Positions 26,373 through 35,280 of a DNA stretch of 64,000 bases are shown piece by piece (positions within the stretch are counted from its first letter, which is position 1; every line of letters begins with the position of its first letter). Origin of the DNA: Ostreiculturibacter nitratireducens (GTDB taxonomy: Bacteria; Pseudomonadota; Alphaproteobacteria; Rhodobacterales; Rhodobacteraceae); assembly GCF_032670585.1 (NCBI RefSeq), contig NZ_JAVQHL010000002.1, positions 806,001-870,000 of the forward strand. The letters run 5' to 3'. Made by a program: the position numbers and the translations under genes. The notes under the pieces were generated by a model, which was given only the letters and a program-made list of their open reading frames with translations, made no database searches and was not told the DNA's origin.

Positions 26373-26773
26373 CGGGAACCAGGGGCTCCGCTGGCGGGGA
26401 TAAGCGCCTGTGAGACGTGATCTTCGACTGTCTGGAACTGCCCGCAGATTGCCTCGCCTGAACGCCTTCAGAGGCGCCAGAGGGCGCCCGGTACGGGTGT
26501 CCGCCGGCCACACGGCCAACGCCTCCCTGGTGCCCTCCCATTGCCTCCGCGCGGCTTTCCGAGAGCTACTGACAGCAGAACCGAAAAAGAGGGAATCAGC
26601 TGCGGGAACAAAGCAGACGCGCGTTATCGATGCCGTGGTTGCGCGCAGACACACAGCGTAAATCATTCAGCCTTCGGCCGGTTTCCGAGGCGAGGCCCCG
26701 CGCGTCCAGTCAATCCGAAAGCATAACCGCACGACGCGGTTTACTTCAGGAATTCAAAGTCTTGGAAGGAATT
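26373..26773. other. Intergenic region without a recognisable gene
   Basis: About 400 bp between the GlxA-type regulator and tRNA-Ala. It holds a short inverted repeat around 26474-26489 and, next to the tRNA, AACCGC-N5-GCGGTT near 26725-26741, which could act as a weak terminator for tRNA-Ala on the minus strand. Open frames here have no recognisable protein features. Confidence 0.5.
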
Positions 26774-26849
<76 letters not shown>

Positions 26850-26883
26850 ACCGGAGGTCCGGACGTTACCGTCCGCGTCGTGG

Positions 26884-26912
26884 CGTATAAGTAAGGGCGG
26901 GCGGCTCCGCAA
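26884..26912 (-). promoter_or_regulatory. Candidate promoter for tRNA-Ala
   Basis: On the minus strand, TTGCGG (26912-26907), a 17-base spacer and TATACG (26889-26884) lie about 35 bases before the tRNA 5' end. Hexamer matches are moderate and the position is plausible. Confidence 0.35.
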
Positions 26913-26941
26913 GCGAAAAACGCGGCCGCCCGCCACATAGT

Positions 26942-27271
26942 TCAGGTTTCTTCGTCGGACCCGCCAACGTCCGCGATCTCGTCGAGCGAGACGTTGTCTT
27001 CCTCGTCTTCTTCGAGGAGGTCGTCGTCGAGATCGACGTCGCTGCTATCCTCCTCGAGATCGGTTTCGCTGTCGAGATCATCGACATCGATGCTGCGGTC
27101 ACGGGCCGGGGCCTTCTCGGACGTGATCATGCGGCCGCGGGTCGCCGTCAGGCTTTCGACGGTGAAGCTGTGGCCGCACTCAGGGCAGGTCATCGGATCG
27201 CGCTGCAGGTCGTAAAAGCGGCTGGCGCAATGCGGGCAAAGGCGCTTTACGCCCCATTCGTCTTTGGGCAT
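26942..27271 (-). CDS. TIGR02300/FYDLN-type acidic zinc ribbon protein
   Basis: A 109-residue protein: an N-terminal zinc ribbon with CPHC and CPEC pairs around FYDLQRDPMTC (residues 12-34), then a strongly acidic tail of Asp and Glu (from about residue 60). This is the small family conserved in alphaproteobacteria and named for its FYDLN motif; its function is unknown. The start at 27271 follows GGAGG at ideal spacing. Confidence 0.85.
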   Translation of the reverse strand: MPKDEWGVKRLCPHCASRFYDLQRDPMTCPECGHSFTVESLTATRGRMITSEKAPARDRSIDVDDLDSETDLEEDSSDVDLDDDLLEEDEEDNVSLDEIADVGGSDEET

Positions 27272-27424
27272 GGAATCCTCCATCGCGGGGCTGTGCATGA
27301 GTCGAGGCCAACTGCCATAAGGCGCGGCGACTGTCAAAGGCTTTTGGGCGTTGGTTCCGAGCGGGCGCAAAGCCGCTTTCCCCCCGCCGCCATGGCGCTA
27401 TTCTGCGCCGGAGAGGAATTGGCC

Positions 27425-28117
27425 ATGACACGCCGGACGTTGCCCGGAAATCCGCCCATAGAAATCACGCTGCGCCGGTCGGCGCGGGCCAAGGTCTATT
27501 CGCTGCGCGTCTCGCGGCTCGATGGGCGGGTGACGCTTTCGCTACCGGTGCGGGCGTCCGAATCGGCGGCTCTGGACTTCGCGCGGGACAAGGCGGACTG
27601 GATCCGCAAGGCGATGGCGTGCGCCGCTCCGCAGTTGCCGGTCGTCGCGGGCACCGTCCTGCCGGTGGAGGGACGCGAGCTGATCGTGACCCAAGGGCCC
27701 GTCCGGGCTGTGCGGCGGGAGGAGACGGTTCTCCTTGTGCCTGAGGGTGCGGACACGGTCGGCCCACGGGTGGCCGCGTATCTCAAGCTTGCCGCGCGGC
27801 AGCGGCTGCAGGCCGAATCCGAGCGCTACGCCGGCGTCCTTGGCCGAAGTTTCCAGGGCCTCACGCTGCGCGACACGCGTTCGCGCTGGGGTTCCTGCTC
27901 GGCGAAGGGCGGGTTGATGTATTCGTGGCGACTGATCCTGGCGCCGCCTGATGTGCTGTCCTATGTCGCCGCTCACGAGGTGGCGCACCTGGCCGAGATG
28001 AACCACTCACCGGCCTATTGGGCGATCGTGTCGCGCCTGATGCCGGACTACCAGAAGCACAGACGCTGGCTGAAGCAGCACGGCGCTGCTTTGCACCGTT
28101 ACGATTTCGGCGCCTGA
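27425..28117 (+). CDS. M48-like zinc metallopeptidase (YgjP/DUF45 family)
   Basis: A 230-residue protein with the WGSCS motif (TRSRWGSCSAKG) and the zinc site HEVAHLAEMNHSPAYW near residues 183-198, the standard features of the YgjP/SprT-like family. It is predicted to be cytosolic. No substrate is known for this family here. The start follows GAGAGGAATTGGCC. It diverges from the zinc ribbon gene. Confidence 0.88.
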   Translation: MTRRTLPGNPPIEITLRRSARAKVYSLRVSRLDGRVTLSLPVRASESAALDFARDKADWIRKAMACAAPQLPVVAGTVLPVEGRELIVTQGPVRAVRREETVLLVPEGADTVGPRVAAYLKLAARQRLQAESERYAGVLGRSFQGLTLRDTRSRWGSCSAKGGLMYSWRLILAPPDVLSYVAAHEVAHLAEMNHSPAYWAIVSRLMPDYQKHRRWLKQHGAALHRYDFGA

Positions 28118-28150
28118 CTACACGCGGGCAGATTGACGCGCGCGCTGTTC

Positions 28151-28158
28151 GTGATCAC
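28151..28158. promoter_or_regulatory. Single GTGATCAC palindrome before the GntR gene
   Basis: A perfect 8-bp palindrome 9 bases before the ATG of the GntR regulator. The same 8-mer occurs in pairs before sucC and sdhC and nowhere else that I could find by eye. Its position fits autorepression by the regulator. Confidence 0.5.
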
Positions 28159-28167
28159 ATACAGTGC

Positions 28168-28818
28168 ATGCAGACTCAGCTCCGCCCTTCGGAAGCCACA
28201 GGAGCCGCACATGACCGGCTCTACCGGTCGCTGCGCCAGCAGATCCTTCATGGCGAGATGCTGCCCGGTCAGGCGCTGACCCTGCGCGGTCTGGCCAAGG
28301 CCTATGGCGTGTCGATGACGCCCGCCCGCGAGGCGCTCCGGCGGCTCGCCGCGGAAGGGGCGGTCACGCTTTCGGCTTCGGGTCGGGTGTCGACGCCCGA
28401 GCTCACGAACGAGCGGATCGAGGAGCTCGCGGCGCTACGTGCGCTGATCGAACCGGAACTCGCAAGCCGCGCCCTGCCGCGCGCCCATTTCGCCCTGATC
28501 GAAAGGTTGAAGACGATCAACATGGCGAATGCCGAGGCCGTGGTGAAGCAGGATCCGGTCGCGTATATCCGGACGAACCTGGAGTTTCACCGGACGCTCT
28601 ACCTGCGCGCGCAGGCCCCCGCGATGCTCGCGATCTGCGAGACCGTCTGGCTGCAGCTCGGTCCGACGATGCGCGCGCTCTACACGAAGCTGCGTCGCAC
28701 GGAGCCGCCGCAGCACCACCGCATGATCATCGCGGCGCTGAAGGCCGGGGACGAGCCGGCTCTCCGGCTCGCCGTCAGAACGGACGTCACGCAGGGGCTC
28801 CGCCACCTCGCGACGTGA
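28168..28818 (+). CDS. GntR family regulator (FCD domain), candidate TCA-cycle regulator
   Basis: A 216-residue GntR protein: winged HTH with VSMTPAREALRRLAAEGAV (about residues 50-68) and a helical FCD domain with FHRTLYL and HHRMIIAAL carrying likely metal-ligand histidines. It lies tail-to-tail with lpdA, 10 bp apart. The palindrome GTGATCAC just before its start is shared with the sucC and sdhC upstream regions, which suggests that it regulates those operons and itself. A regulator of TCA genes called AkgR has been reported in Rhodobacter sphaeroides; whether this is its orthologue cannot be told here. Confidence 0.88.
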   Translation: MQTQLRPSEATGAAHDRLYRSLRQQILHGEMLPGQALTLRGLAKAYGVSMTPAREALRRLAAEGAVTLSASGRVSTPELTNERIEELAALRALIEPELASRALPRAHFALIERLKTINMANAEAVVKQDPVAYIRTNLEFHRTLYLRAQAPAMLAICETVWLQLGPTMRALYTKLRRTEPPQHHRMIIAALKAGDEPALRLAVRTDVTQGLRHLAT

Positions 28819-28828
28819 GACCGAAGCC

Positions 28829-30217
28829 TCAGGCGTGGATGGCGCCGTCGCCGCAGGCGAGCGCCGCCTCGCGGACCGCTTCCGAGAAGGTCGGGTGGGC
28901 GTGGCAGGTCAGGGCGAGGTCCTGCGCCGAAGCGCCGAACTCCATCGCCACGCAGACCTCGTGGATCAGGTCGCCGGCCGAAGGGCCGATGATGTGGCAA
29001 CCGAGGATACGGTCGGTCTGCGCGTCCGCGAGGAGCTTCACGAAGCCCTCGCCCTGGAACACGGCCTTCGCACGCGCGTTGCCCATGAAGGGGAACTTGC
29101 CGACCTTGTAGGCGCGGCCCTCCTCCTTGAGCTGCTCCTCGGTCTTGCCGACGCTCGCGACCTCGGGCGTCGTGTAGACCACGCCGGGTATCACGCCATA
29201 GTTCACGTGCCCCGCCTTGCCCGCGAGGATCTCTGCCAGGGCCATGCCCTCGTCCTCGGCCTTGTGGGCGAGCATCGGGCCAACGATCGCGTCGCCGATC
29301 GCGTAAAGCCCCTTCACGTTCGTAGCGAAATGCCCGTCCGTCTTGACCTGGCCGCGCGGCTCCATCTCGACGCCGAGCGCTTCGAGGCCGAGGCCCGCCG
29401 TGTAGGGCTTCCGTCCCGTAGCAACCAGAACCACGTCTGCGTCGAGAGTGGCTTCGCTGTCGTCCTTTCTCAGCTTGTAGCTGACCTTGGCCTTGCCCTT
29501 GGCGACATCGACTTTCTGCACTGCGGCGCCGAGGACGAATTTCAGCCCCTGGCGGGTCAGGATCTTCTGGAAGTTCTTTGCCACCTCGGCGTCCATGCCG
29601 GGCGTGATCGCGTCGAGATATTCGACCACGGTCACGTCAGCGCCGAGGCGGGCATAGACCGAGCCCATTTCCAGTCCGATCACGCCGGCGCCGATGACGA
29701 CCATCGACTTCGGGATTTTCGGCAGGGTGAGCGCGCCGGTCGAGGTGACGACGGTCTTCTCGTCGATCTCGACGCGGGGGAGCGAAGAGGCTTCGGAGCC
29801 CGTGGCGATCACGATGTTCTTGGCGGCGTGAACCTCGTCTCCGACCTTCACCTTGCCGGGTTCCGGGATCGAGGCCCAACCCTTGATCCAGGTCACCTTG
29901 TTCTTCTTGAACAGGAACTCGATCCCCTTGGTGTTCTGGCCGATGACGTCGTCCTTGTAGGAGAGCATCTTCTTCCAGTCGACCTTCGGGGAGGCCCCCA
30001 TCAGGCCCATCTTCTCGAAGTTCTCATGCGTCTCGTGCAGGAGGTGCGACGCGTGCAGAAGTGCCTTGGAGGGGATGCAGCCTACGTTGAGGCAGGTTCC
30101 GCCGAGCGTGTCGCGGCCCTCCACCACGGCGGTCTTGAGGCCCAACTGCGCGCAGCGGATGGCCGAGACATAGCCGCCCGGGCCGGCGCCGATTATGATC
30201 ACGTCAAACTCAGCCAT
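28829..30217 (-). CDS. lpdA: Dihydrolipoyl dehydrogenase (E3)
   Basis: FAD enzyme that reoxidises dihydrolipoyl groups of the 2-oxoglutarate dehydrogenase complex (462 residues). FAD-binding GAGPGGYVSA is near the N-terminus, the redox disulfide is in GGTCLNVGCIPSK (about residues 39-51), the NAD motif is GAGVIGLEMGSVYARLG, and the catalytic His-Glu pair is in CHAHPTFSEAVREAA near the C-terminus. It is the last gene of the suc cluster, 88 bp after a MAPEG gene. Confidence 0.97.
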   Translation of the reverse strand: MAEFDVIIIGAGPGGYVSAIRCAQLGLKTAVVEGRDTLGGTCLNVGCIPSKALLHASHLLHETHENFEKMGLMGASPKVDWKKMLSYKDDVIGQNTKGIEFLFKKNKVTWIKGWASIPEPGKVKVGDEVHAAKNIVIATGSEASSLPRVEIDEKTVVTSTGALTLPKIPKSMVVIGAGVIGLEMGSVYARLGADVTVVEYLDAITPGMDAEVAKNFQKILTRQGLKFVLGAAVQKVDVAKGKAKVSYKLRKDDSEATLDADVVLVATGRKPYTAGLGLEALGVEMEPRGQVKTDGHFATNVKGLYAIGDAIVGPMLAHKAEDEGMALAEILAGKAGHVNYGVIPGVVYTTPEVASVGKTEEQLKEEGRAYKVGKFPFMGNARAKAVFQGEGFVKLLADAQTDRILGCHIIGPSAGDLIHEVCVAMEFGASAQDLALTCHAHPTFSEAVREAALACGDGAIHA

Positions 30218-30305
30218 CTTTAGCTCCTTGGGTCTGGTCCAAAGCCCGTCCGGGCTCTCCGCGGCGCGTTGCCGGGGGCGGGGGCCTTGTGATCTGGTTA
30301 AGGCG

Positions 30306-30701
30306 TCATGCGGCCATCAGGCCCATGAGATAGAGGAATACGGTTGCGGCGAAGCCGGCGAGCCACAGGAGCGTGCGCACCCCGGTGATCCCGAAGCCGT
30401 AGGCCGGAACGTAGAGCACGCGCGCCATGAGAAAGGCCTGCGCGGCCGTCAGCGAGCCGGCGCTGAAGGCACCCTTGGCATGCAGGATCAGGACCGCCGG
30501 GGCGAAAAGAGCCATCGCCGTGATCGAGTTCGTCAGCGCCCGGTCGAGGCGGGCGGTGATGCCCGTCAGCGTCCGATGCTCGTCGCGGGAGGACAGGAGA
30601 TAGGCCATGCCAAGCTGGCTCTGCGCGCCCGTCACCTTCAGGATCAACACCAGGCAGGTGTAAAGCCCGTAAAGCGCCAGGATGTTCAGTTCGCTAGACA
30701 T
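30306..30701 (-). CDS. MAPEG family membrane protein
   Basis: A 131-residue integral membrane protein with about four hydrophobic segments and the MAPEG pattern RLDRALTNSITAMALFAPAVL followed by ARVLYVPAYGFGITGVRTLLW. Family members act on glutathione or eicosanoids in eukaryotes; bacterial roles are unknown. It lies 39 bp after sucB and 88 bp before lpdA on the same strand, so it is probably part of the suc transcript. Confidence 0.85.
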   Translation of the reverse strand: MSSELNILALYGLYTCLVLILKVTGAQSQLGMAYLLSSRDEHRTLTGITARLDRALTNSITAMALFAPAVLILHAKGAFSAGSLTAAQAFLMARVLYVPAYGFGITGVRTLLWLAGFAATVFLYLMGLMAA

Positions 30702-30740
30702 TTCGGATATCCCCTGTCCCGTTTCGTTGGGCTCAGCTTA

Positions 30741-32261
30741 TCACAGATCCATCAGCAGGCGACGGGGGTCTTCCAGCGCTTCCTTCACCCGGACGAGGAA
30801 GGTCACCGCACCCTTTCCGTCGACGATCCGGTGGTCATAGGACAGCGCGAGATACATCATCGGGCGGATGACGATCTGGCCGTTGACGACCACGGGCCGG
30901 TCCTGAATCTTGTGCATGCCGAGGATGCCCGACTGCGGCGGGTTCAGGATCGGCGAGGACATGAGCGACCCGTAGACGCCGCCGTTCGAGATCGTGAAGC
31001 TGCCGCCCTGCATCTCTGCCATCGACAGTTTCCCGTCGCGGGCGCGCAGGCCGAGTTCCGCGATCTTCTTCTCGATCGCGGCGAAGCCCATCTGATCGGC
31101 ATCGCGCACCACTGGGACGACGAGGCCCGACGGCGTGCCCACGGCCACGCCCATGTGGACGTAGTTCTTGTAGACGATGTCCTGCCCGTCGATCTCGGCA
31201 TTGACCTCGGGAACCTCCTTCAGCGCGTGGCAGCAGGCTTTCACGAAGAAGGACATGAAGCCCATCTTCACACCGTGCTTCTTCTCGAACTGGTCCTTGA
31301 AGGCGTTCCTGAGTTCCATGATCGCCGACATGTCCACCTCGTTGTAGGTGGTCAGGATCGCGGCGGTGTTCTGCGCGTCCTTCAGGCGGCGCGCGATCGT
31401 GGCGCGAAGACGCGTCATCTTCACCCGCTCTTCGCGGCTCGCATCCTCGGCCGGGACCGGTGCGCGGGGCGCGGCTGCCGCCGGAGCCGGAGCCGGAGCG
31501 GGGGCAGGTGCAGGTGCGGGGGCAGCGGCAGCGCGGGCCACGTCCTCTTTCATGATCCGGCCGTCCCGGCCGGTGCCAGTGACCTGGTCGCGGCTGATAC
31601 CAGCCTCGGCCATGGCCTTTTTCGCGGCGGGGGCATCCTCGACATCCTTCGCGGCGGCTTTGGCCTTCGCGGGCTCGGGCTTCGCTTCCGTTTTGGGTGC
31701 GGGGGCCGCGGCGCCTTCGGAGATCACGGCCAGGCGCGCCTTGGCGTCCACCGTAGAGCCCTCGGGGGCCAGGATTTCCGCAAGCACACCGGCCGCCGGT
31801 GCCGGGACCTCGACCGACACCTTGTCGGTTTCGAGTTCGCAGAGCATCTCGTCCTGCGCGACCGTGTCGCCGACCTTCTTGAACCAGGTGGAAACCGTTG
31901 CCTCCGTCACGCTTTCCCCAAGCGTCGGAACCATCACATCCGTCATCTTGCCCTCATCCGCTTTCGGCTCTGCCGTGACCTCGGCGGCCTTTCTAATCTG
32001 CATTTCTTCCGGGCCGGCTGAACCGGCCTCCGATATCTGCGCCAGAAGCGCATCGACTCCCACCGTGTCGCCTTCCGCCGCCACGATCTCGGCGAGGACG
32101 CCCGCCGCCGGGGCAGGCACCTCCACCGTCACCTTGTCGGTTTCAAGCTCGCACAGCATCTCGTCGGCGGCGACGCTGTCGCCCGGCTTCTTGAACCAGG
32201 TTGCCACCGTCGCTTCCGAAACGCTTTCCCCCAGCGTCGGGACCCGGACTTCAACAGTCAT
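30741..32261 (-). CDS. sucB: 2-oxoglutarate dehydrogenase E2 (dihydrolipoyl succinyltransferase) with two lipoyl domains
   Basis: E2 core of the 2-oxoglutarate dehydrogenase complex (506 residues). There are two tandem lipoyl domains: the first has lipoyl Lys in ELETDKVTVEVPAP (about residue 43), the second in ELETDKVSVEVPAP (about residue 147). A peripheral subunit-binding domain follows (AGISRDQVTGTGRDGRIMKEDV), then an Ala-Pro linker and the catalytic domain ending in SYDHRIVDG with the catalytic His. Most E2o proteins carry one lipoyl domain, so the duplication is notable. It starts 3 bp after sucA. Confidence 0.95.
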   Translation of the reverse strand: MTVEVRVPTLGESVSEATVATWFKKPGDSVAADEMLCELETDKVTVEVPAPAAGVLAEIVAAEGDTVGVDALLAQISEAGSAGPEEMQIRKAAEVTAEPKADEGKMTDVMVPTLGESVTEATVSTWFKKVGDTVAQDEMLCELETDKVSVEVPAPAAGVLAEILAPEGSTVDAKARLAVISEGAAAPAPKTEAKPEPAKAKAAAKDVEDAPAAKKAMAEAGISRDQVTGTGRDGRIMKEDVARAAAAPAPAPAPAPAPAPAAAAPRAPVPAEDASREERVKMTRLRATIARRLKDAQNTAAILTTYNEVDMSAIMELRNAFKDQFEKKHGVKMGFMSFFVKACCHALKEVPEVNAEIDGQDIVYKNYVHMGVAVGTPSGLVVPVVRDADQMGFAAIEKKIAELGLRARDGKLSMAEMQGGSFTISNGGVYGSLMSSPILNPPQSGILGMHKIQDRPVVVNGQIVIRPMMYLALSYDHRIVDGKGAVTFLVRVKEALEDPRRLLMDL

Positions 32262-32264
32262 GCC

Positions 32265-35225
32265 TTATCCTTTCCCTGCGAGCGCGTCGTCGATCAGCGC
32301 TTCCTGCTCTGCCTTGTGCCGGCTCGCCAGACCCGTCGCGGGCGAAGCGGAAGCGGCGCGGCCCGCGTAACGCGGCCGGGTGTGCTTCGACTTGATCCGC
32401 GTCAGCACCCATTCGAGGTTCGGCTCGATGAAGCTCCAGGCCCCTTGGTTCTTCGGCTCTTCCTGGCACCAGACGATCTCGGCGCCCTTGAAGCGCTCGA
32501 GTTCCTTGGACAGGGATTGCGCCGGGAACGGGTAGAACTGTTCGAGACGTAGCAGGTATACGTCGTCGAGCCCGCGCTTGTCGCGCTCGGCCAGAAGGTC
32601 GAAATAGACCTTGCCCGAGCAGAGCACGACCCGCTTGATCTTCTTGTCGGCCACGAGCTTCGTGTCCGAATTGCCCTTCTCGGCGTCGTCCCACAGCACG
32701 CGGTGGAAACTGGACCCTGCCGTGAAATCCTCCGCGTCCGAGATGCAGAGCGGATGCCGCAGGAGCGACTTCGGCGTCATCAGGACGAGAGGCTTGCGGA
32801 ACGTCCGGTGCAGCTGGCGCCGGAGGATGTGGAAGTAGTTCGCGGGCGTCGAGCAGTTCGCGACGATCCAGTTGTCCTCGGCGCTGAGTTGCAGGAAGCG
32901 TTCGAGACGGGCCGAGGAGTGTTCCGGACCCTGGCCCTCGAACCCGTGCGGCAGGAGCATGACGAGGCCCGACATGCGGAGCCACTTCCGCTCGCCCGAG
33001 GCGATGAACTGGTCGAACATGATCTGCGCGCCATTCGCGAAGTCGCCGAACTGCGCCTCCCACATGACAAGCGCGTTGGGTTCGGCCAGCGAGTATCCGT
33101 ACTCGAAGCCGAGCACGGCGTATTCCGAAAGCATCGAGTCGATGACTTCGTAGCGCGCCTGGCCCGCCCTGATGTGGTTGAGCGGGTAGTAGCGTTCCTC
33201 GGTCGTCTGGTCGATGAAGCCGGAATGGCGCTGCGAGAAGGTGCCGCGCGTGCAGTCCTGCCCGGCGAGGCGCACCGGGTAGCCCTCGGTCATGAGCGAG
33301 CCGAAGGCCAGCGCCTCGGCCGTGGCCCAGTCGAAGCCCTTGCCGGTCGCGAACATCTGCGCGCGGGAATCGATCTGCCGCAGAAGCGTCTTGTGCAGGT
33401 CGAATCCTTCGGGCACGCGCGTCAGTGCCGTGCCGATCTCCTCGAGCGTTTCCGCGGAGATGTCGGTCTTGCCCGGATCGTATACGGCCTTCTCGCGCTC
33501 GAGGTGCGACCAGCGGCCATCGAGCCAGTCAGCCTTGTTCGGCTTGTAGACCTTCCCGGCTTCGAACTCCTCGTTGAGCGTCGCCTGGAAGGCCGCCTTC
33601 ATGTCCTCGATCTCGCCCTCGGGGATGAGCCCGTCGGCGACCAGACGTTCGGTGTAAAGCTGCAGCGTCGTCTTGTGCTGCTTGATCCGCTTGTACATCA
33701 CCGGGTTGGTGAACATCGGCTCGTCGCCTTCGTTGTGACCGAAGCGGCGATAGCAGAACATGTCGATCACCACGTCCTTGCCGAACATCTGGCGGAACTC
33801 GGTGGCGACCTTGGCGGCATGCACGACCGCCTCCGGGTCGTCGCCGTTGACGTGGAAGATCGGCGCTTCGACCATCAGCGCGATGTCGGTCGGGTAGGGG
33901 CTCGACCGGCTGAAATGCGGCGCGGTGGTGAAGCCGATCTGGTTGTTCACCACGATGTGGATCGTGCCGCCCGTGCGGTGGCCGACGAGGCCCGAGAGGC
34001 CGAAACATTCCGCGACGACGCCCTGGCCCGCGAAGGCCGCGTCGCCGTGCAGAAGGACCGGCAGGACGGACCGGCGGCTGCGGTCGTGCCGCTGCTCCTG
34101 CTTCGCCCGCGACTTGCCCAGCACGACGGGGTTCACCGCCTCGAGGTGCGAGGGGTTCGCGGTCAGCGACAGGTGGACGGTGTTGTCGTCGAAGGTCCGG
34201 TCCGAGGAGGCGCCGAGGTGGTATTTCACGTCGCCCGACCCGTCCACGTCCTCGGGCTTGTACGAACCGCCCTGGAATTCGTGGAAGATCGCGCGGTAGG
34301 GCTTGCCCATGACGTTGGCGAGAACCGAGAGGCGGCCGCGGTGCGGCATGCCGATCACGATCTCGTTCACGCCGAGGTTGCCGCCCCGCTTGATGATCTG
34401 CTCCATCGCCGGGATCAGCGCCTCGCCGCCGTCAAGGCCGAAGCGCTTGGTGCCCATGTACTTGACGTGCAGGAACTTCTCGAAGCCCTCGGCCTCGACG
34501 AGCTTGTTAAGGATCGCGCGGCGGCCTTCGCGGGTGAAGGTGATTTCCTTGCCGTAACCCTCGATCCGCTCCTTCAGCCAGCCGGCCTGCTCGGGGTCCG
34601 AGATGTGCATGTACTGCAGCGCGAAGGTGCCGCAGTAGGTCCGCTTAATCATGTCGAGGATTTCGCGCATCGAGGCGAAGTCGAGGCCCAGCACCTTGTC
34701 GAGGAAGATCGGCCGGTCCATGTCGGCGTCGGCGAAGCCGTAGGACTTGGGGTCGAGCTCCGGATGCGGGGTCTGGTCGCGCATCCCCAGCGGGTCGAGA
34801 TCGGCGACGAGGTGCCCCCGGATCCGATAGGCGCGGATGATCATCAGTGCCCGGACGGAATCCAGAACGGCACGCTTTACCTGGTCCTCGGAAACCGTCA
34901 CCCCGGCCTCGGCGGCCTTGGCCTTGATCTTCTCGGCCGCGGCCTTGGCTTCCTTCGCCGCGACGGGCCATTCGCCCGTCAGCGCCGCGGTCAGGTCGTC
35001 CGACGGGGTCGGCGGCCAGTCGGCGCGTTCCCACGAGGGCCCCGCCGCCTCGCGCTTCACGTCCATCTCGGCGTCGCCGAGCGAGCGGAAGAACTCCGCC
35101 CAGGCTGCGTCGACCGACGCGGGGTCGGCTGCGTAGCGGGCGTAGAGTTGTTCCACGTATTCGGCATTGCCTCCTTGCAGGAAGGAGGAGGCCTTGAACT
35201 GGTTGTTGGGGGATTGTTCCGTCAT
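32265..35225 (-). CDS. sucA: 2-oxoglutarate dehydrogenase E1 component
   Basis: Thiamine-diphosphate E1 of the 2-oxoglutarate dehydrogenase complex (986 residues). Visible features are the N-terminal E2-binding segment (YVEQLYARYAADPASVDAAW), the substrate His region MPHRGRLSVL, the ThDP motif GDAAFAGQGVV...VNNQIGFTT, and the C-terminal EAQFGDFANGAQIMFDQFI and LLPHGFEGQGPEHSSARLERFL. The start at 35225 gives MTEQSPNNQF. It is 55 bp after sucD and 3 bp before sucB. Confidence 0.97.
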   Translation of the reverse strand: MTEQSPNNQFKASSFLQGGNAEYVEQLYARYAADPASVDAAWAEFFRSLGDAEMDVKREAAGPSWERADWPPTPSDDLTAALTGEWPVAAKEAKAAAEKIKAKAAEAGVTVSEDQVKRAVLDSVRALMIIRAYRIRGHLVADLDPLGMRDQTPHPELDPKSYGFADADMDRPIFLDKVLGLDFASMREILDMIKRTYCGTFALQYMHISDPEQAGWLKERIEGYGKEITFTREGRRAILNKLVEAEGFEKFLHVKYMGTKRFGLDGGEALIPAMEQIIKRGGNLGVNEIVIGMPHRGRLSVLANVMGKPYRAIFHEFQGGSYKPEDVDGSGDVKYHLGASSDRTFDDNTVHLSLTANPSHLEAVNPVVLGKSRAKQEQRHDRSRRSVLPVLLHGDAAFAGQGVVAECFGLSGLVGHRTGGTIHIVVNNQIGFTTAPHFSRSSPYPTDIALMVEAPIFHVNGDDPEAVVHAAKVATEFRQMFGKDVVIDMFCYRRFGHNEGDEPMFTNPVMYKRIKQHKTTLQLYTERLVADGLIPEGEIEDMKAAFQATLNEEFEAGKVYKPNKADWLDGRWSHLEREKAVYDPGKTDISAETLEEIGTALTRVPEGFDLHKTLLRQIDSRAQMFATGKGFDWATAEALAFGSLMTEGYPVRLAGQDCTRGTFSQRHSGFIDQTTEERYYPLNHIRAGQARYEVIDSMLSEYAVLGFEYGYSLAEPNALVMWEAQFGDFANGAQIMFDQFIASGERKWLRMSGLVMLLPHGFEGQGPEHSSARLERFLQLSAEDNWIVANCSTPANYFHILRRQLHRTFRKPLVLMTPKSLLRHPLCISDAEDFTAGSSFHRVLWDDAEKGNSDTKLVADKKIKRVVLCSGKVYFDLLAERDKRGLDDVYLLRLEQFYPFPAQSLSKELERFKGAEIVWCQEEPKNQGAWSFIEPNLEWVLTRIKSKHTRPRYAGRAASASPATGLASRHKAEQEALIDDALAGKG

Positions 35226-35280
35226 CTCAGCACCTCTGAGGAGCGAAGCCCCGGAGCGTGTGCCCCGGGGCGTCAATTTG

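Noticed and set aside
26410..26661. An 83-codon plus-strand frame between the GlxA-type regulator and tRNA-Ala
   Set aside because: No ribosome binding site, low-complexity Arg/Ala-rich product and no recognisable family.
30194..30203. TATGATCACG near the lpdA start as another copy of the TCA operator
   Set aside because: It lacks the first G of GTGATCAC, lies inside the lpdA coding start and has no second copy 21 bp away.
31470..31560. Short GC-rich tandem repeat (GGAGCC/GGTGC units)
   Set aside because: It encodes the Ala-Pro linker of SucB, so it is coding low complexity and not an independent repeat element.
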